Shown here piece by piece: positions 52,683-60,559 of a stretch of 64,000 nucleotides of DNA. The position numbers were made by a program, and so were the translations under genes. The notes beneath the pieces were generated by a model. The model was not told where the DNA came from. It was given only the letters and a program-made list of their open reading frames with translations, and searched no databases. Every line of letters starts with the position of its first letter. Positions within the stretch are counted from its first letter, which is position 1. Origin of the DNA: Bog-159 sp049520215 (lineage in GTDB: Bacteria > Acidobacteriota > Terriglobia > Bryobacterales > Bryobacteraceae); NCBI GenBank assembly GCA_049520215.1, contig JBEKPZ010000013.1, positions 1 through 64,000 of the forward strand, given 5' to 3'.

Positions 52683-53309
52683 CTAGGGCAGGTGAATCAA
52701 GCCCTTCTTTACCGCCCATATGATCAGGTCGGTGGTGCGGTGGATGCCCAGTTCCGCCATCATATTGGCGCGGTGCACGGCAACCGTATTCTCGCTCACA
52801 TGCAAAAGCGCTGCAATAGTCTTATTGGACTTGCCCTGAGCTGCCAATTCCAGGATCTGTTTTTCGCGGGGCGTGAGCCGATCATACTGTGGATCGGGCA
52901 CGCGGCTCGCGGCCACCAGGCCGGGGCCTATGACCTGCCGCCCTGCCGCCAGAGCTTTTATAGCGCTCACCAGATCCACGTCCAAGGCGTCCTTCAACAG
53001 ATAGCCACGCGCACCAGCATCCAGGGCGTTGCGCACGTAATTCTCTTCCGAGTACATGCTCAAGATCAGCACCGCCGTGCCCGGCTCGTGCTTCAAGATC
53101 TCCCGCGTGGCCTGTACGCCATCCAGACCCGGCATGGCCATGTCCATCACGATCACCTGCGGGTGCAGTTGCCGTGCCAGCCGGATCGCTTCCTGGCCGT
53201 TCGCCGCTTCGTCCACTACGCGGATTTCCGGATCGTCTTCCAGGATACGCCGGAAGCCCTTGCGCACTAAGGTGTGATCGTCCACCAGCAGAACGGAGAT
53301 TTCACTCAT
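52683..53309 (-). CDS. NarL/FixJ-type response regulator
   Basis: 208 residues. Receiver domain: acidic pair Asp10/Asp11, phospho-acceptor Asp56 (VMDMAMPG), Ser84 and Lys106. LuxR-type helix-turn-helix at the C-terminus: LTPREKQILELAAQGKSNKT and VSENTVAVHRANMMAELGI. No histidine kinase is adjacent, so it is an orphan. A 48-base motif upstream (53322-53369) is shared with the MetE-like gene, which suggests common control. Confidence 0.95.
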   Translation of the reverse strand: MSEISVLLVDDHTLVRKGFRRILEDDPEIRVVDEAANGQEAIRLARQLHPQVIVMDMAMPGLDGVQATREILKHEPGTAVLILSMYSEENYVRNALDAGARGYLLKDALDVDLVSAIKALAAGRQVIGPGLVAASRVPDPQYDRLTPREKQILELAAQGKSNKTIAALLHVSENTVAVHRANMMAELGIHRTTDLIIWAVKKGLIHLP

Positions 53310-53321
53310 CGCGAGATTGTT

Positions 53322-53369
53322 TCAAGCTAACCGTGGCAGGCCGCAAAACACAATAATTCAAAACAACTA
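53322..53369 (-). promoter_or_regulatory. Shared bipartite upstream motif, copy 2
   Basis: Minus strand: TAGTTGTTTTGAATTATTGT then G, 15 variable bases, and CGGTTAGCTTGA, 12 bases before the response regulator ATG. Spacing equals copy 1 at 48790-48837. Confidence 0.5.
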
Positions 53370-53411
53370 TCCTCGCGGCGCGCCGCCCGCGCGACTAGTA
53401 TTTTTTCCTTA

Positions 53412-53440
53412 TTGACCGTCCAAGCCCTGTGTGTGATAAT
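53412..53440 (+). promoter_or_regulatory. Sigma-70 type promoter of the membrane iron-sulfur operon
   Basis: TTGACC at 53412-53417, a 17-base spacer, and GATAAT at 53435-53440. Transcription from about 53447 would give a leader of some 50 bases with GAGGGAGGAAGG in front of the ATG at 53500. Confidence 0.72.
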
Positions 53441-53499
53441 TCGTCAGGTGTATTTCGCGCGCCTGGGCTGGGCTGCGCATCTCAGAGGGAGGAAGGTTA

Positions 53500-54096
53500 A
53501 TGGCTGCATCGAGTTCCAGCATGGATTTCACATCGGTTGCCGGCCCGAGCTTTTACGAAAAACTCAATTCCCAGTGGCACGAACGCGCGCTGCAAATATT
53601 CATGGCCATCGTTTTGGCGCACTGGGGCGAACACCTGGCGCAGGCCGTGCAGATCTATCTGATGGGATGGCCGCGTCCGCAGGCGAACGGCATTGTGGGC
53701 TTGTGGTATCCGTGGCTCATTAAATCGGAAGTGCTGCACTACGCCTACGCGCTGGTGATGCTGGTGGGAATCTGGGTGCTACGGAAAGGGTTCACAGGAA
53801 AGGCCCGCACCTGGTGGACGGTCGCCCTGGTGATCCAGTTCTGGCACCACATCGAGCACTTGCTGCTGATTGCGCAGGCCACCATGCACCATAACTTCTG
53901 GGGGCGGCCGGTTCCGTTCAGCGTGTTGCAATTGGTGATTCCGCGGGTGGAATTGCACCTGTTTTACAACACGATCGTATTCATTCCGATGGTGATCGGC
54001 ATGTACTATCACATGTTCCCACCCGTCGGAGAGCGGGAGCGCGCCAACTGCACCTGCGCGTGGCATCCGCGTACGGCGGAAGCCAACGCTTATTAA
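53500..54096 (+). CDS. His-rich conserved membrane protein, first gene of iron-sulfur operon
   Basis: 198 residues with about four membrane spans and an unusual number of histidines in or next to them: IVLAHWGEHLAQA, EVLHYAYALV, FWHHIEHLLL, AQATMHHNFWG, VELHLFY and YYHMFPP. Paired histidines like these could bind haem or copper, but no family is recognised. It ends with NCTCAWHP, a CxC with nearby His. Strong Shine-Dalgarno (GAGGGAGGAAGG). It heads a tight operon with a YtkA-like lipoprotein, an iron-sulfur membrane protein and a secreted protein; a redox or metal role is inference. Confidence 0.8.
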   Translation: MAASSSSMDFTSVAGPSFYEKLNSQWHERALQIFMAIVLAHWGEHLAQAVQIYLMGWPRPQANGIVGLWYPWLIKSEVLHYAYALVMLVGIWVLRKGFTGKARTWWTVALVIQFWHHIEHLLLIAQATMHHNFWGRPVPFSVLQLVIPRVELHLFYNTIVFIPMVIGMYYHMFPPVGERERANCTCAWHPRTAEANAY

Positions 54097-54127
54097 CTGG
54101 GCGGCTACGGCGCTCGGCTGCGTTGCA

Positions 54128-54469
54128 TTGTGGCAATCGGCGGGTTGCCGGAAACCTGCCGGAACGGATTCAGCCATTGTGATCGAGTCCGAAATCGCGC
54201 CCAAGCCCGCGCGCCTTGGCCTCGCGACCGTTACGCTCCGTCTGTCGGACGCCGGGCAACCGGTACGCCAGGCGCGGATCGCGCTCGAAGCGGATATGGC
54301 GCACCCGGGCATGCGGCCCGAGTTCGGTGAGGCGCGCGAAATCGCCGCCGGAAATTACCGGGGCCGGTTGACTTTCACCATGGCCGGCGATTGGGTCGTC
54401 CTCATGCGCGTCACGCTGCCGGGCGGACAGAAACTGGAACGGCAAATGGAAGTGAACGGTGTCCGCTGA
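54128..54469 (+). CDS. YtkA/FixH-like lipoprotein, start uncertain
   Basis: 113 residues from the TTG at 54128. The domain is an Ig-like YtkA/FixH fold: ATVTLRLSDAGQPVRQARIA, MAHPGMRPEFGEAREIAAGN and YRGRLTFTMAGDWVVLMRVT, with the MxHxxM segment often involved in copper binding. Upstream in frame a lipoprotein signal NWAATALGCVALWQSAGC can be read, but it has no ATG, GTG or TTG start. An ATT at 54092, overlapping the previous stop (ATTAA), would fit as a rare start. Coupled to both neighbours by overlap or short gap. Confidence 0.72.
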   Translation: MWQSAGCRKPAGTDSAIVIESEIAPKPARLGLATVTLRLSDAGQPVRQARIALEADMAHPGMRPEFGEAREIAAGNYRGRLTFTMAGDWVVLMRVTLPGGQKLERQMEVNGVR

Positions 54470-55898
54470 ATCGTCCCCGTTCGATCTGCTCAAAGTCCCA
54501 CTGATCGGCCGGCTCTTTCGCTGGCGGCACGCTCGTACCTTCCTGCAAATTCCCGTGTTGATCGTAGGGATTGCCATGATTGGCCACGGATTACTCGGCC
54601 CCACGTTGGCCCCCAAAAACCTTGCGACCACCGTAAGCTGGGTACACTTTCGCGGCGCGCTCGTTTTGGTATTGCTATGCGCCGGTAATCTGTTTTGCCT
54701 GGCTTGTCCGTTCATGCTGGTGCGCCAGTGGGCGCGGCGGCTTTTTCGGCCGCGGTTCGCCTGGCCCCGGAAATTGCGTAACAAGTGGCTCTCCGCGGCG
54801 CTTTTCGCGCTGATCCTTTTTGTCTATGAGCTGTTCGATCTCTGGTCTTCGCCCTGGTGGACCGCGTGGCTAATCGTGGCCTACTTCGCCGGGGTGTTGG
54901 TAGTCGACGGTTTCTTCAAGCACGCCGTGTTTTGCAAATTCGTTTGTCCCATCGGACAATTTAACTTCGTGGCATCTACGCTCTCACCTCTCGAGGTGAA
55001 GGTCCGAGATGAGGGCGTCTGCGTTCCGTGCACCACAAAAGACTGCATTCGCGGCCGGCGTGATGCTTCCGATCTGGTGGTGATTCAGCGCGGTTGCGAG
55101 TTGGCCTTGTTTCAACCCAGCAAGTCCGGCAACATGGACTGTACATTCTGTCTGGAATGTATCCAAGCCTGCCCGCACGATAACGTGGGCATCCTCAGCC
55201 GTCCGCCCGCCAGCGAGTTGATGACCGATCCCAGACGCTCCGGTATCGGGTTCTTCTCCCGCCGCCCGGACATAGCCGCGCTGGCACTGGTGTTCACTTT
55301 CGGCGCGTTACTCAATGCGTTCGGCATGGTCAGTCCGGTGTATTCCCTGGAGAGTTGGCTCGGGCGCGTGCTGCACGTCAGTCACGAAGCTCCCGTGCTG
55401 GGGCTCATCTTCGTGGTAGCACTGGTGGTCGAACCGGTGCTCCTGCTGGGACTGGCGGCATGGCTTACGCGAGTTTGGGCCGGCAGCCGGCGCGCTACGC
55501 TGCCGTTGATCGTGCGGTACGCTTATGGGCTCGTACCACTGGGTTTCGGTATGTGGCTGGCGCACTACAGTTTTCATTTCCTGACGGGGTTCCTGACGTT
55601 GATTCCCGTCACACAGAACGCCGTAGCCAGTCTGGGCCGGCCTTTGCTGGGTGAGCCGCTCTGGACTTTGACCGGCATTCCCACCCGTTTCGTGCAGCCG
55701 CTGGAGTTGGGATTCCTGGTGCTGGGACTGGCGGGATCGCTGCTGGTCACGCATCGGCTGGCCGAAGACGACGCCGAGGCCGGAGCTCGCCCGGTGCGCG
55801 CATTCATACCTTGGGCTGCCGTCTGCCTGCTGCTGTGGGTCGCGGCCGTATGGCTGATCCTTCAACCCATGGAGATGCGCGCCACGTTTATGGGATAG
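54459..55898 (+). CDS. Polytopic 4Fe-4S membrane protein (NapH/CcoG/NosR-like)
   Basis: 479 residues from a GTG overlapping the previous stop by 11 bases. About eight membrane spans. Cysteine clusters: CLACP (80-84), CKFVCP (159-164), CVPCTTKDC (188-196) and a ferredoxin cluster CTFCLECIQACP (228-239). The CxxCP and CxxxCP membrane-loop motifs are those of NapH, NosR and CcoG proteins, which pass electrons across the membrane. The C-terminal half is extra membrane sequence with few cysteines. With the His-rich and YtkA-like neighbours it may reduce a periplasmic metal site. No terminal enzyme is encoded nearby. Confidence 0.85.
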   Translation: MSAESSPFDLLKVPLIGRLFRWRHARTFLQIPVLIVGIAMIGHGLLGPTLAPKNLATTVSWVHFRGALVLVLLCAGNLFCLACPFMLVRQWARRLFRPRFAWPRKLRNKWLSAALFALILFVYELFDLWSSPWWTAWLIVAYFAGVLVVDGFFKHAVFCKFVCPIGQFNFVASTLSPLEVKVRDEGVCVPCTTKDCIRGRRDASDLVVIQRGCELALFQPSKSGNMDCTFCLECIQACPHDNVGILSRPPASELMTDPRRSGIGFFSRRPDIAALALVFTFGALLNAFGMVSPVYSLESWLGRVLHVSHEAPVLGLIFVVALVVEPVLLLGLAAWLTRVWAGSRRATLPLIVRYAYGLVPLGFGMWLAHYSFHFLTGFLTLIPVTQNAVASLGRPLLGEPLWTLTGIPTRFVQPLELGFLVLGLAGSLLVTHRLAEDDAEAGARPVRAFIPWAAVCLLLWVAAVWLILQPMEMRATFMG

Positions 55899-55901
55899 CC
55901 G

Positions 55902-56423
55902 GTGCGGAGACGCCATCGCATTATCGGACTCTGGCTGCTCCTGGTCATGGCTTTTCCGGCCGGCGCGCATAACGGGCCGCCCTTCCCGATTATTGTGGAC
56001 CGGCACGTCGGGCCGTACGTCATTTCGCTTTGGACCCATCCCGATGTCGGAACGGGATTGTTCTGGGTGATGATGGAACCGCCCCGAGGAACCGCCGTCC
56101 CGAAGGATCTGAAGATCGCGATCGGCGTGCAGCCGGTAAGCGGCCGGCTCCAGGAAAAGCGCTACGCCGCGCGACTGGATACCAGCAGCGCTCAGGTGCA
56201 ATACATCGCCGAGGTGCCATTCGACGCGCAGGAGCTTTGGCGCGTCCACGTGCTGCTGGATAGCTCCGCGGGACACGGGGAATCGACCGCGACTGTAGAA
56301 GTGACACCGCCGGGGCTGGGGCGGTGGGACCTGCTGTGGTTCGCCTCGCCTTTCGCCGCCGTGGCCTTTCTCTGGTTTCGGGCGCTAGCCCGGAGGAGAA
56401 GGCGTACATCGGCGTTAAAATAG
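55902..56423 (+). CDS. Secreted protein with C-terminal membrane anchor, last gene of iron-sulfur operon
   Basis: 173 residues; GTG start 4 bases after the previous stop region. Signal peptide MRRRHRIIGLWLLLVMAFPA then GAHNGPPFPI. The mature part is an Ig-like beta domain (VISLWTHPDVGTGLFWVMME, VQYIAEVPFDAQELWRVHV), followed by a single C-terminal membrane helix and an Arg-rich tail, so most of the protein faces the periplasm. His in AHNG could be an N-terminal metal ligand after cleavage. No family recognised. The gap 56424-56681 shows nothing supportable. Confidence 0.78.
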   Translation: MRRRHRIIGLWLLLVMAFPAGAHNGPPFPIIVDRHVGPYVISLWTHPDVGTGLFWVMMEPPRGTAVPKDLKIAIGVQPVSGRLQEKRYAARLDTSSAQVQYIAEVPFDAQELWRVHVLLDSSAGHGESTATVEVTPPGLGRWDLLWFASPFAAVAFLWFRALARRRRRTSALK

Positions 56424-56681
56424 GCCCGCAGGGAATCTGCCCTGGGCGGCCACAAATCACCATTGGGCGTGATACGGTAAATTAACCCGCCGCTCAGATT
56501 CCGAGTGGCGCGATCCGGACGAAATCGGTAGCCAACAGCAAACGTTGGGGAGGCTATGGGAGATTATCCTCACACGATGAGCCCCGACGTTGAGCAATTG
56601 ATCTCATCGTCGTGCTTCACTCAGAGTGTGGGGAAGGCTTGATTTGCAAATGATTGGATTCAACTGAGGAAGAGAACCAAT

Positions 56682-57569
56682 ATGGCCGGCATGATAGAAC
56701 TTGGCGGGACGAGATTTGCCAGGCGCTTCGTTCAAAACGGAGAGATTCGATTCCACATCGTCGACGGAGGCGTCGGGCCGACGGTCGTCCTCATTGCAGG
56801 CTTTCCACAGACCGCATATGCGTGGCGTCGGATCCAGCCGTTGCTGGCTGGCTCTTACCGTACTCTTGCGATCGATCTTCCCGGCCAAGGCTACTCGGAC
56901 AAGCCCTTGAACGGCTACGACACGCAAACTACGGCATCCCGACTTAACTGCCTTCTGAAGTCGTTGGAAGTGCAGCGACACTTTTACGTGGGGCACGACA
57001 TCGGGTCATGGATTGGCTTCCCCTATGCACACCAATACGCAGCGGACTTAGATGGCGTCGTCTTCATAGACGGGAACATTCCTGGTATAACCCTGAAGTC
57101 CGAAGTATCGATCGCATCTCCTTCCAATTGGAGAAGCTGGCACTTCCTGTTCAATGCCCTGGTTGATCTTCCGGAGTTGCTGCTTGCCGGAAAAGAGCGC
57201 GTACTGCTTGAGTGGTTCTTCAACAAGAAGTCCGCTAATCCGATGGCGACCTTCGAGCCGGCTGATATCGATGAGTACGTGAAATGCTACGCTTCTCTGG
57301 GCGGCCTTCGGGGCATGCTCGGCTACTACAGGGCTGTCGAAGAGGATTTGCGGCAAAACCAGAAGCTGTTCGCTAACAAAATAAAGACACCCGTGTTAGC
57401 GCTGGGAGGCGATGTGGGCAGCGCGCCGGACATCCATGAATTGATGAGGCCTCTCTGCGAGAATATTCGGGGAGGTCAAATCGGGTCTTGCGGGCACTAC
57501 ATTCCAGAAGAGCAGCCGGAGAAGCTTGCAACTGAACTCGATAACTTCTTTAAGGCGCCTCTTGGTTGA
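56682..57569 (+). CDS. Alpha/beta hydrolase of epoxide hydrolase/haloalkane dehalogenase type
   Basis: 295 residues; ATG preceded by GAGGAAGAG. The nucleophile is Asp106 in VGHDIGSW, typical of epoxide hydrolases and dehalogenases, which form an ester intermediate. The oxyanion HGxP-equivalent reads IAGFPQTAYAWRRI. The late His is in GSCGHYIPEEQPE. It lacks an N-terminal export signal, so cytoplasmic. GC content and codon use look lower than in the neighbours, suggesting later acquisition. Confidence 0.88.
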   Translation: MAGMIELGGTRFARRFVQNGEIRFHIVDGGVGPTVVLIAGFPQTAYAWRRIQPLLAGSYRTLAIDLPGQGYSDKPLNGYDTQTTASRLNCLLKSLEVQRHFYVGHDIGSWIGFPYAHQYAADLDGVVFIDGNIPGITLKSEVSIASPSNWRSWHFLFNALVDLPELLLAGKERVLLEWFFNKKSANPMATFEPADIDEYVKCYASLGGLRGMLGYYRAVEEDLRQNQKLFANKIKTPVLALGGDVGSAPDIHELMRPLCENIRGGQIGSCGHYIPEEQPEKLATELDNFFKAPLG

Positions 57570-57791
57570 TGGACATCAACAGTCAGCCATCAGCTACCGT
57601 AAGCGGGCATGGCAGCCTTGTTCGGGACCGCTCGCCCTGGTGATTCCCGAGCGGCCGGTCGCCCACTCGAAGTAGTCTATTTGGCCGTGTAGTCGCCGAA
57701 CTGTCGAGGTTCCCCGCCGATCTCGATCTCCCGAGGTATCCAGGTGAACGAACTGTGGCGATCGATTTTCCCTGGGCCTGTTTTCGCAGCC

Positions 57792-58114
57792 TTAACCGCT
57801 TGATCCGAAACCGCACGCGGTGAGCAGCGCATCCCGCACTTCAGCCCATCGCGTTCCGACAGGTAACACAGGGCCGGACCAATTCGACTCCGCTGCGCCA
57901 GTGACACGTGATCGAAATTCAGCGCGCACGCGGCCGGCATCCCGTCGCTGGCGGTCAATACTACCTCGGTCGTCAATCCTCGAATCGTTCGCGTCGCCGG
58001 CACCACGATGATCTCGTTCAGCCGATCGATGACCTCGTCTCGTGTGAGAATCAAAACCGGCCGCCGCTTATCGGGAAGCCGAAACGTATACCAACGGATC
58101 TCACCACGCCTCAC
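57792..58114 (-). pseudogene. mazF: MazF/PemK-type toxin with C-terminal frameshift
   Basis: GTG at 58114 starts VRRGEIRWYTFRLPDKRRPV, RDEVIDRLNEIIVVPATRTI and CALNFDHVSLAQRSRIGPAL, matching MazF/PemK ribonucleases. After LSERD, near 57845, the frame shifts: the expected ending WAEVRDALLTACGFGSSG is found in another frame and stops at 57792. In the original frame translation runs on to 57677 with unrelated sequence. The start overlaps the antitoxin stop by 4 bases (GTGA). Probably inactive; a ribosomal frameshift or a sequence error are alternatives. Confidence 0.7.
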
Positions 58115-58326
58115 CCCACGTCCTCCCAGCCGTCCGCGTCCCACGCAATTGCCTCGTCGTCCGCCGAAAACTCGTCGCGCGAAGGTGGCACGGACCGGTA
58201 AACGGTCGCATCCTCGCCCGGCGGCGAGGCAATCAGCCGAAGCAGACGTACGCGCTCCTGAGGAGTCAACGACGCGACTAGCGGAAGGATGTCGTCGGCC
58301 GTTAAAGTTTTGGCCATCGATTGCAT
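58111..58326 (-). CDS. Small antitoxin-like protein upstream of mazF
   Basis: 71 residues. N-terminal helices MAKTLTADDILPLVASLTPQ, ERVRLLRLIASPPG, then an acidic tail FSADDEAIAWDADGWEDVG. The size, acidic end and 4-base overlap with the toxin start are those of an antitoxin of the addiction type; the family name is uncertain. Met at residue 4 (58317) is an alternative start. With its toxin broken it may be free-standing. Confidence 0.7.
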   Translation of the reverse strand: MQSMAKTLTADDILPLVASLTPQERVRLLRLIASPPGEDATVYRSVPPSRDEFSADDEAIAWDADGWEDVG

Positions 58327-58588
58327 TCTAGCAGGATCACGCCACCGGGCCGGATCCGGTGACGTCAGTCCCTGGCAATCCGTCGCCCTCTCACGCCACT
58401 CCGACGAGAGGTCGACTCGCCCCTACGCGCCTTGAGGGCCACAGAACTTTGAACCCGGCGTGTTTTAACGCCTATGTATGGAGAAGCCACATCCGTGCCC
58501 CGATTCCCGACTCCCTAGTGGATTCATGCTATTGTGCGGAGCAGGCTGTTGTAGATATGCTCACCTAAGCGGGGGAGGGGTAGATCCA

Positions 58589-58741
58589 ATGTCAGACTCG
58601 GACGTGATAGCCAACCAGAAACTGATTGTCGAAAACCAGGCGAAGATCCTGGCAAACCAGGAGACCATAAAACAGAACCAGGTAGCGCTTGCGGCCATAT
58701 TGAAGAACCAGGAGCGCATTCTGGCACTGTTACAGAAGTAA
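58589..58741 (+). CDS. 50-residue heptad-repeat peptide with periodic Asn
   Basis: ATG at 58589 behind GGGGGAGGGG. The peptide is nearly all one helix with strict heptads: Asn-Gln pairs at 9, 16, 23, 30 and 40 and Ile/Leu four residues later (13, 20, 27, 34, 44). Asn in one core position and Ile in the other suggests a small coiled-coil oligomer. No charged tail, signal peptide or known family. It is followed after 21 bases by the CRTAC1 gene. The preceding 262 bases (58327-58588) hold nothing else that can be supported. Confidence 0.62.
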   Translation: MSDSDVIANQKLIVENQAKILANQETIKQNQVALAAILKNQERILALLQK

Positions 58742-58762
58742 ATACACGCTGAAATAACTGGC

Positions 58763-60559
58763 ATGAGAAGTAATCCTCTCCGCCAATTCGTATTGATCGC
58801 CTTCCTCGCAGCCCAACTGGCTTTCCCGCTGGTGTACAAGCGCCTGCAAGCGCGCGCCAAGGAACCCATGACTGTCGATCCAGCCACGGTCCTGGCCCGC
58901 TACGGCTTTCGCTTCCAAGAGTCCGCCAAGGCTGCCGGCATCGATTTCACGCACACTGCGGCGACCTTCGATCCCAAGCTCAGCCACATCATGCCGCAAG
59001 TGGCATCCATGGGGGCGGCGGTATCGATTGTGGACTTCGATCGCGACGGCTGGCCGGATATCTACGTTACCAATAGCGGCGAGGGCAGCCACAACGCCCT
59101 CTATCGGAACCTGGGCGACGGCACCTTCCGCGACGTGGCCGCAGAGGTGGGGTTGGCCGACGTCAACCTACCAGGAACGGGCGTGTCCACGGGCGCGGTA
59201 TGGGGCGATTACGACAACGATGGCTACGAAGACGTCTTCATCTATAAATGGGGCAAACCGGAGCTCTTCCATAACGACGGCGGCAAACATTTCACGCGTG
59301 TCACCGAACAGGCCGGCCTGCCGAAATGGGTGAATGCGAATTCGGCCATCTGGTTCGATTACGATCATGACGGAAAGCTCGACTTGTTTCTGGGCGGCTA
59401 CTATCCGGAGGATATAGACCTCTGGCATCTGAACAACACCCGGATGATGCCCGACAGTTTCGAATATGCCCGGAACGGCGGGCGCAAGTATCTTTTCCAC
59501 AATCTGGGCGGCGGACGTTTCGAAGAGGTCTCCGCGCGGATGGGCATCAACTCGCGCCGATGGGCGCTGGCGGCGGTGGCAGCCGACCTGCGCGGCACGG
59601 GCTACCCCGATCTGTTTGTGGCCAATGATTATGGCGTATCCGAGGTTTACTTCAACGAAGGCGGCAAGCGGTTTCGCGAAGCCGGCAAGGAAACGGGCAT
59701 CGGCGCAGCGCCCAAGAGCGGCATGAACGCGGCGGTTGGCGATGTGCTCAATCAGGGCCGCTTCGGCGTTTATGTTTCGAACATCTCGGAGGAGGGTGTG
59801 CTGGTGCAGGGCAACAACCTGTGGATGCCGCGGGCGGGCACATCCGGCGCGAATATCCAGTACGACAACATGGCTACCGCGATGGGCGTGGATTTAGGCG
59901 GCTGGAGCTTCGGCGCACAATTCGGCGATTTGAACAACGACGGCTTTCTGGATCTGTACGCGGTGAACGGGAACGTGTCGCTCGACCGCAATCGGAGCTA
60001 TTGGTACGACTACTCCAAAGTTGCGGGCGGCAACTCGGCCATCATCTCCGACGCCGCCAACTGGCCCCCGTTGGACGGGCGCAGCCTATCCGGTTATCAG
60101 CAGAAGCGAGTCTGGATCAACGACGGCGCGGGTCAATTCAAAGAAGTCGCTCAGCTCGTCGGCGTCACGGATGTTTATGACGGCCGCTCCATCGCGCTGG
60201 CGGATTTTGGAAATCGGGGCGCCCTGGACGCCGTGGTAGCGAACGAAAGAGGTCCGCTGCTGTTGTACCGGAATACCGTGTCGCCGGAAAACCGGTGGAT
60301 CGAGTTCGAGTTGGAAGGCCGCACGAGCAACCGCAGCGCAATCGGCGCCCAAGTGAAAGTGCTCTGGAATGGCCAGGAGCAGGTTCAGGAAGTCTCCGGT
60401 GGAAGCGGCTTTTGCGCACAAAACCAGCGGCGGCTGCACTTCGGATTGGGTAAGGCTAGCAGTGTCGGGAAGGTCGAGATTCGCTGGCCGTCGGGCCAGA
60501 CGCAAACCCTCGCCGCGCCGGAGCTGAATCGTATCCATAAGGTAGTTGAGCCTTCATGA
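58763..60559 (+). CDS. CRTAC1-family FG-GAP propeller protein with ASPIC/UnbV domain
   Basis: 598 residues. One N-terminal anchor (residues 8-24) followed by FG-GAP/VCBS blades with calcium-type loops: VDFDRDGWPDIYVTNSG, WGDYDNDGYEDVFIYKW, FDYDHDGKLDLFLGGY, FGDLNNDGFLDLYAVNG. The ASPIC/UnbV end reads RTSNRSAIGAQVKVLW, QVQEVSGGSGFCAQNQRRLH and FGLGKASSVGKVEIRWPSGQ. The protein lies on the outside of the inner membrane or in the periplasm. Its stop overlaps the next start by 4 bases (ATGA), so it is tied to an RnfD-like membrane protein; the joint role is unknown. Confidence 0.9.
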   Translation: MRSNPLRQFVLIAFLAAQLAFPLVYKRLQARAKEPMTVDPATVLARYGFRFQESAKAAGIDFTHTAATFDPKLSHIMPQVASMGAAVSIVDFDRDGWPDIYVTNSGEGSHNALYRNLGDGTFRDVAAEVGLADVNLPGTGVSTGAVWGDYDNDGYEDVFIYKWGKPELFHNDGGKHFTRVTEQAGLPKWVNANSAIWFDYDHDGKLDLFLGGYYPEDIDLWHLNNTRMMPDSFEYARNGGRKYLFHNLGGGRFEEVSARMGINSRRWALAAVAADLRGTGYPDLFVANDYGVSEVYFNEGGKRFREAGKETGIGAAPKSGMNAAVGDVLNQGRFGVYVSNISEEGVLVQGNNLWMPRAGTSGANIQYDNMATAMGVDLGGWSFGAQFGDLNNDGFLDLYAVNGNVSLDRNRSYWYDYSKVAGGNSAIISDAANWPPLDGRSLSGYQQKRVWINDGAGQFKEVAQLVGVTDVYDGRSIALADFGNRGALDAVVANERGPLLLYRNTVSPENRWIEFELEGRTSNRSAIGAQVKVLWNGQEQVQEVSGGSGFCAQNQRRLHFGLGKASSVGKVEIRWPSGQTQTLAAPELNRIHKVVEPS

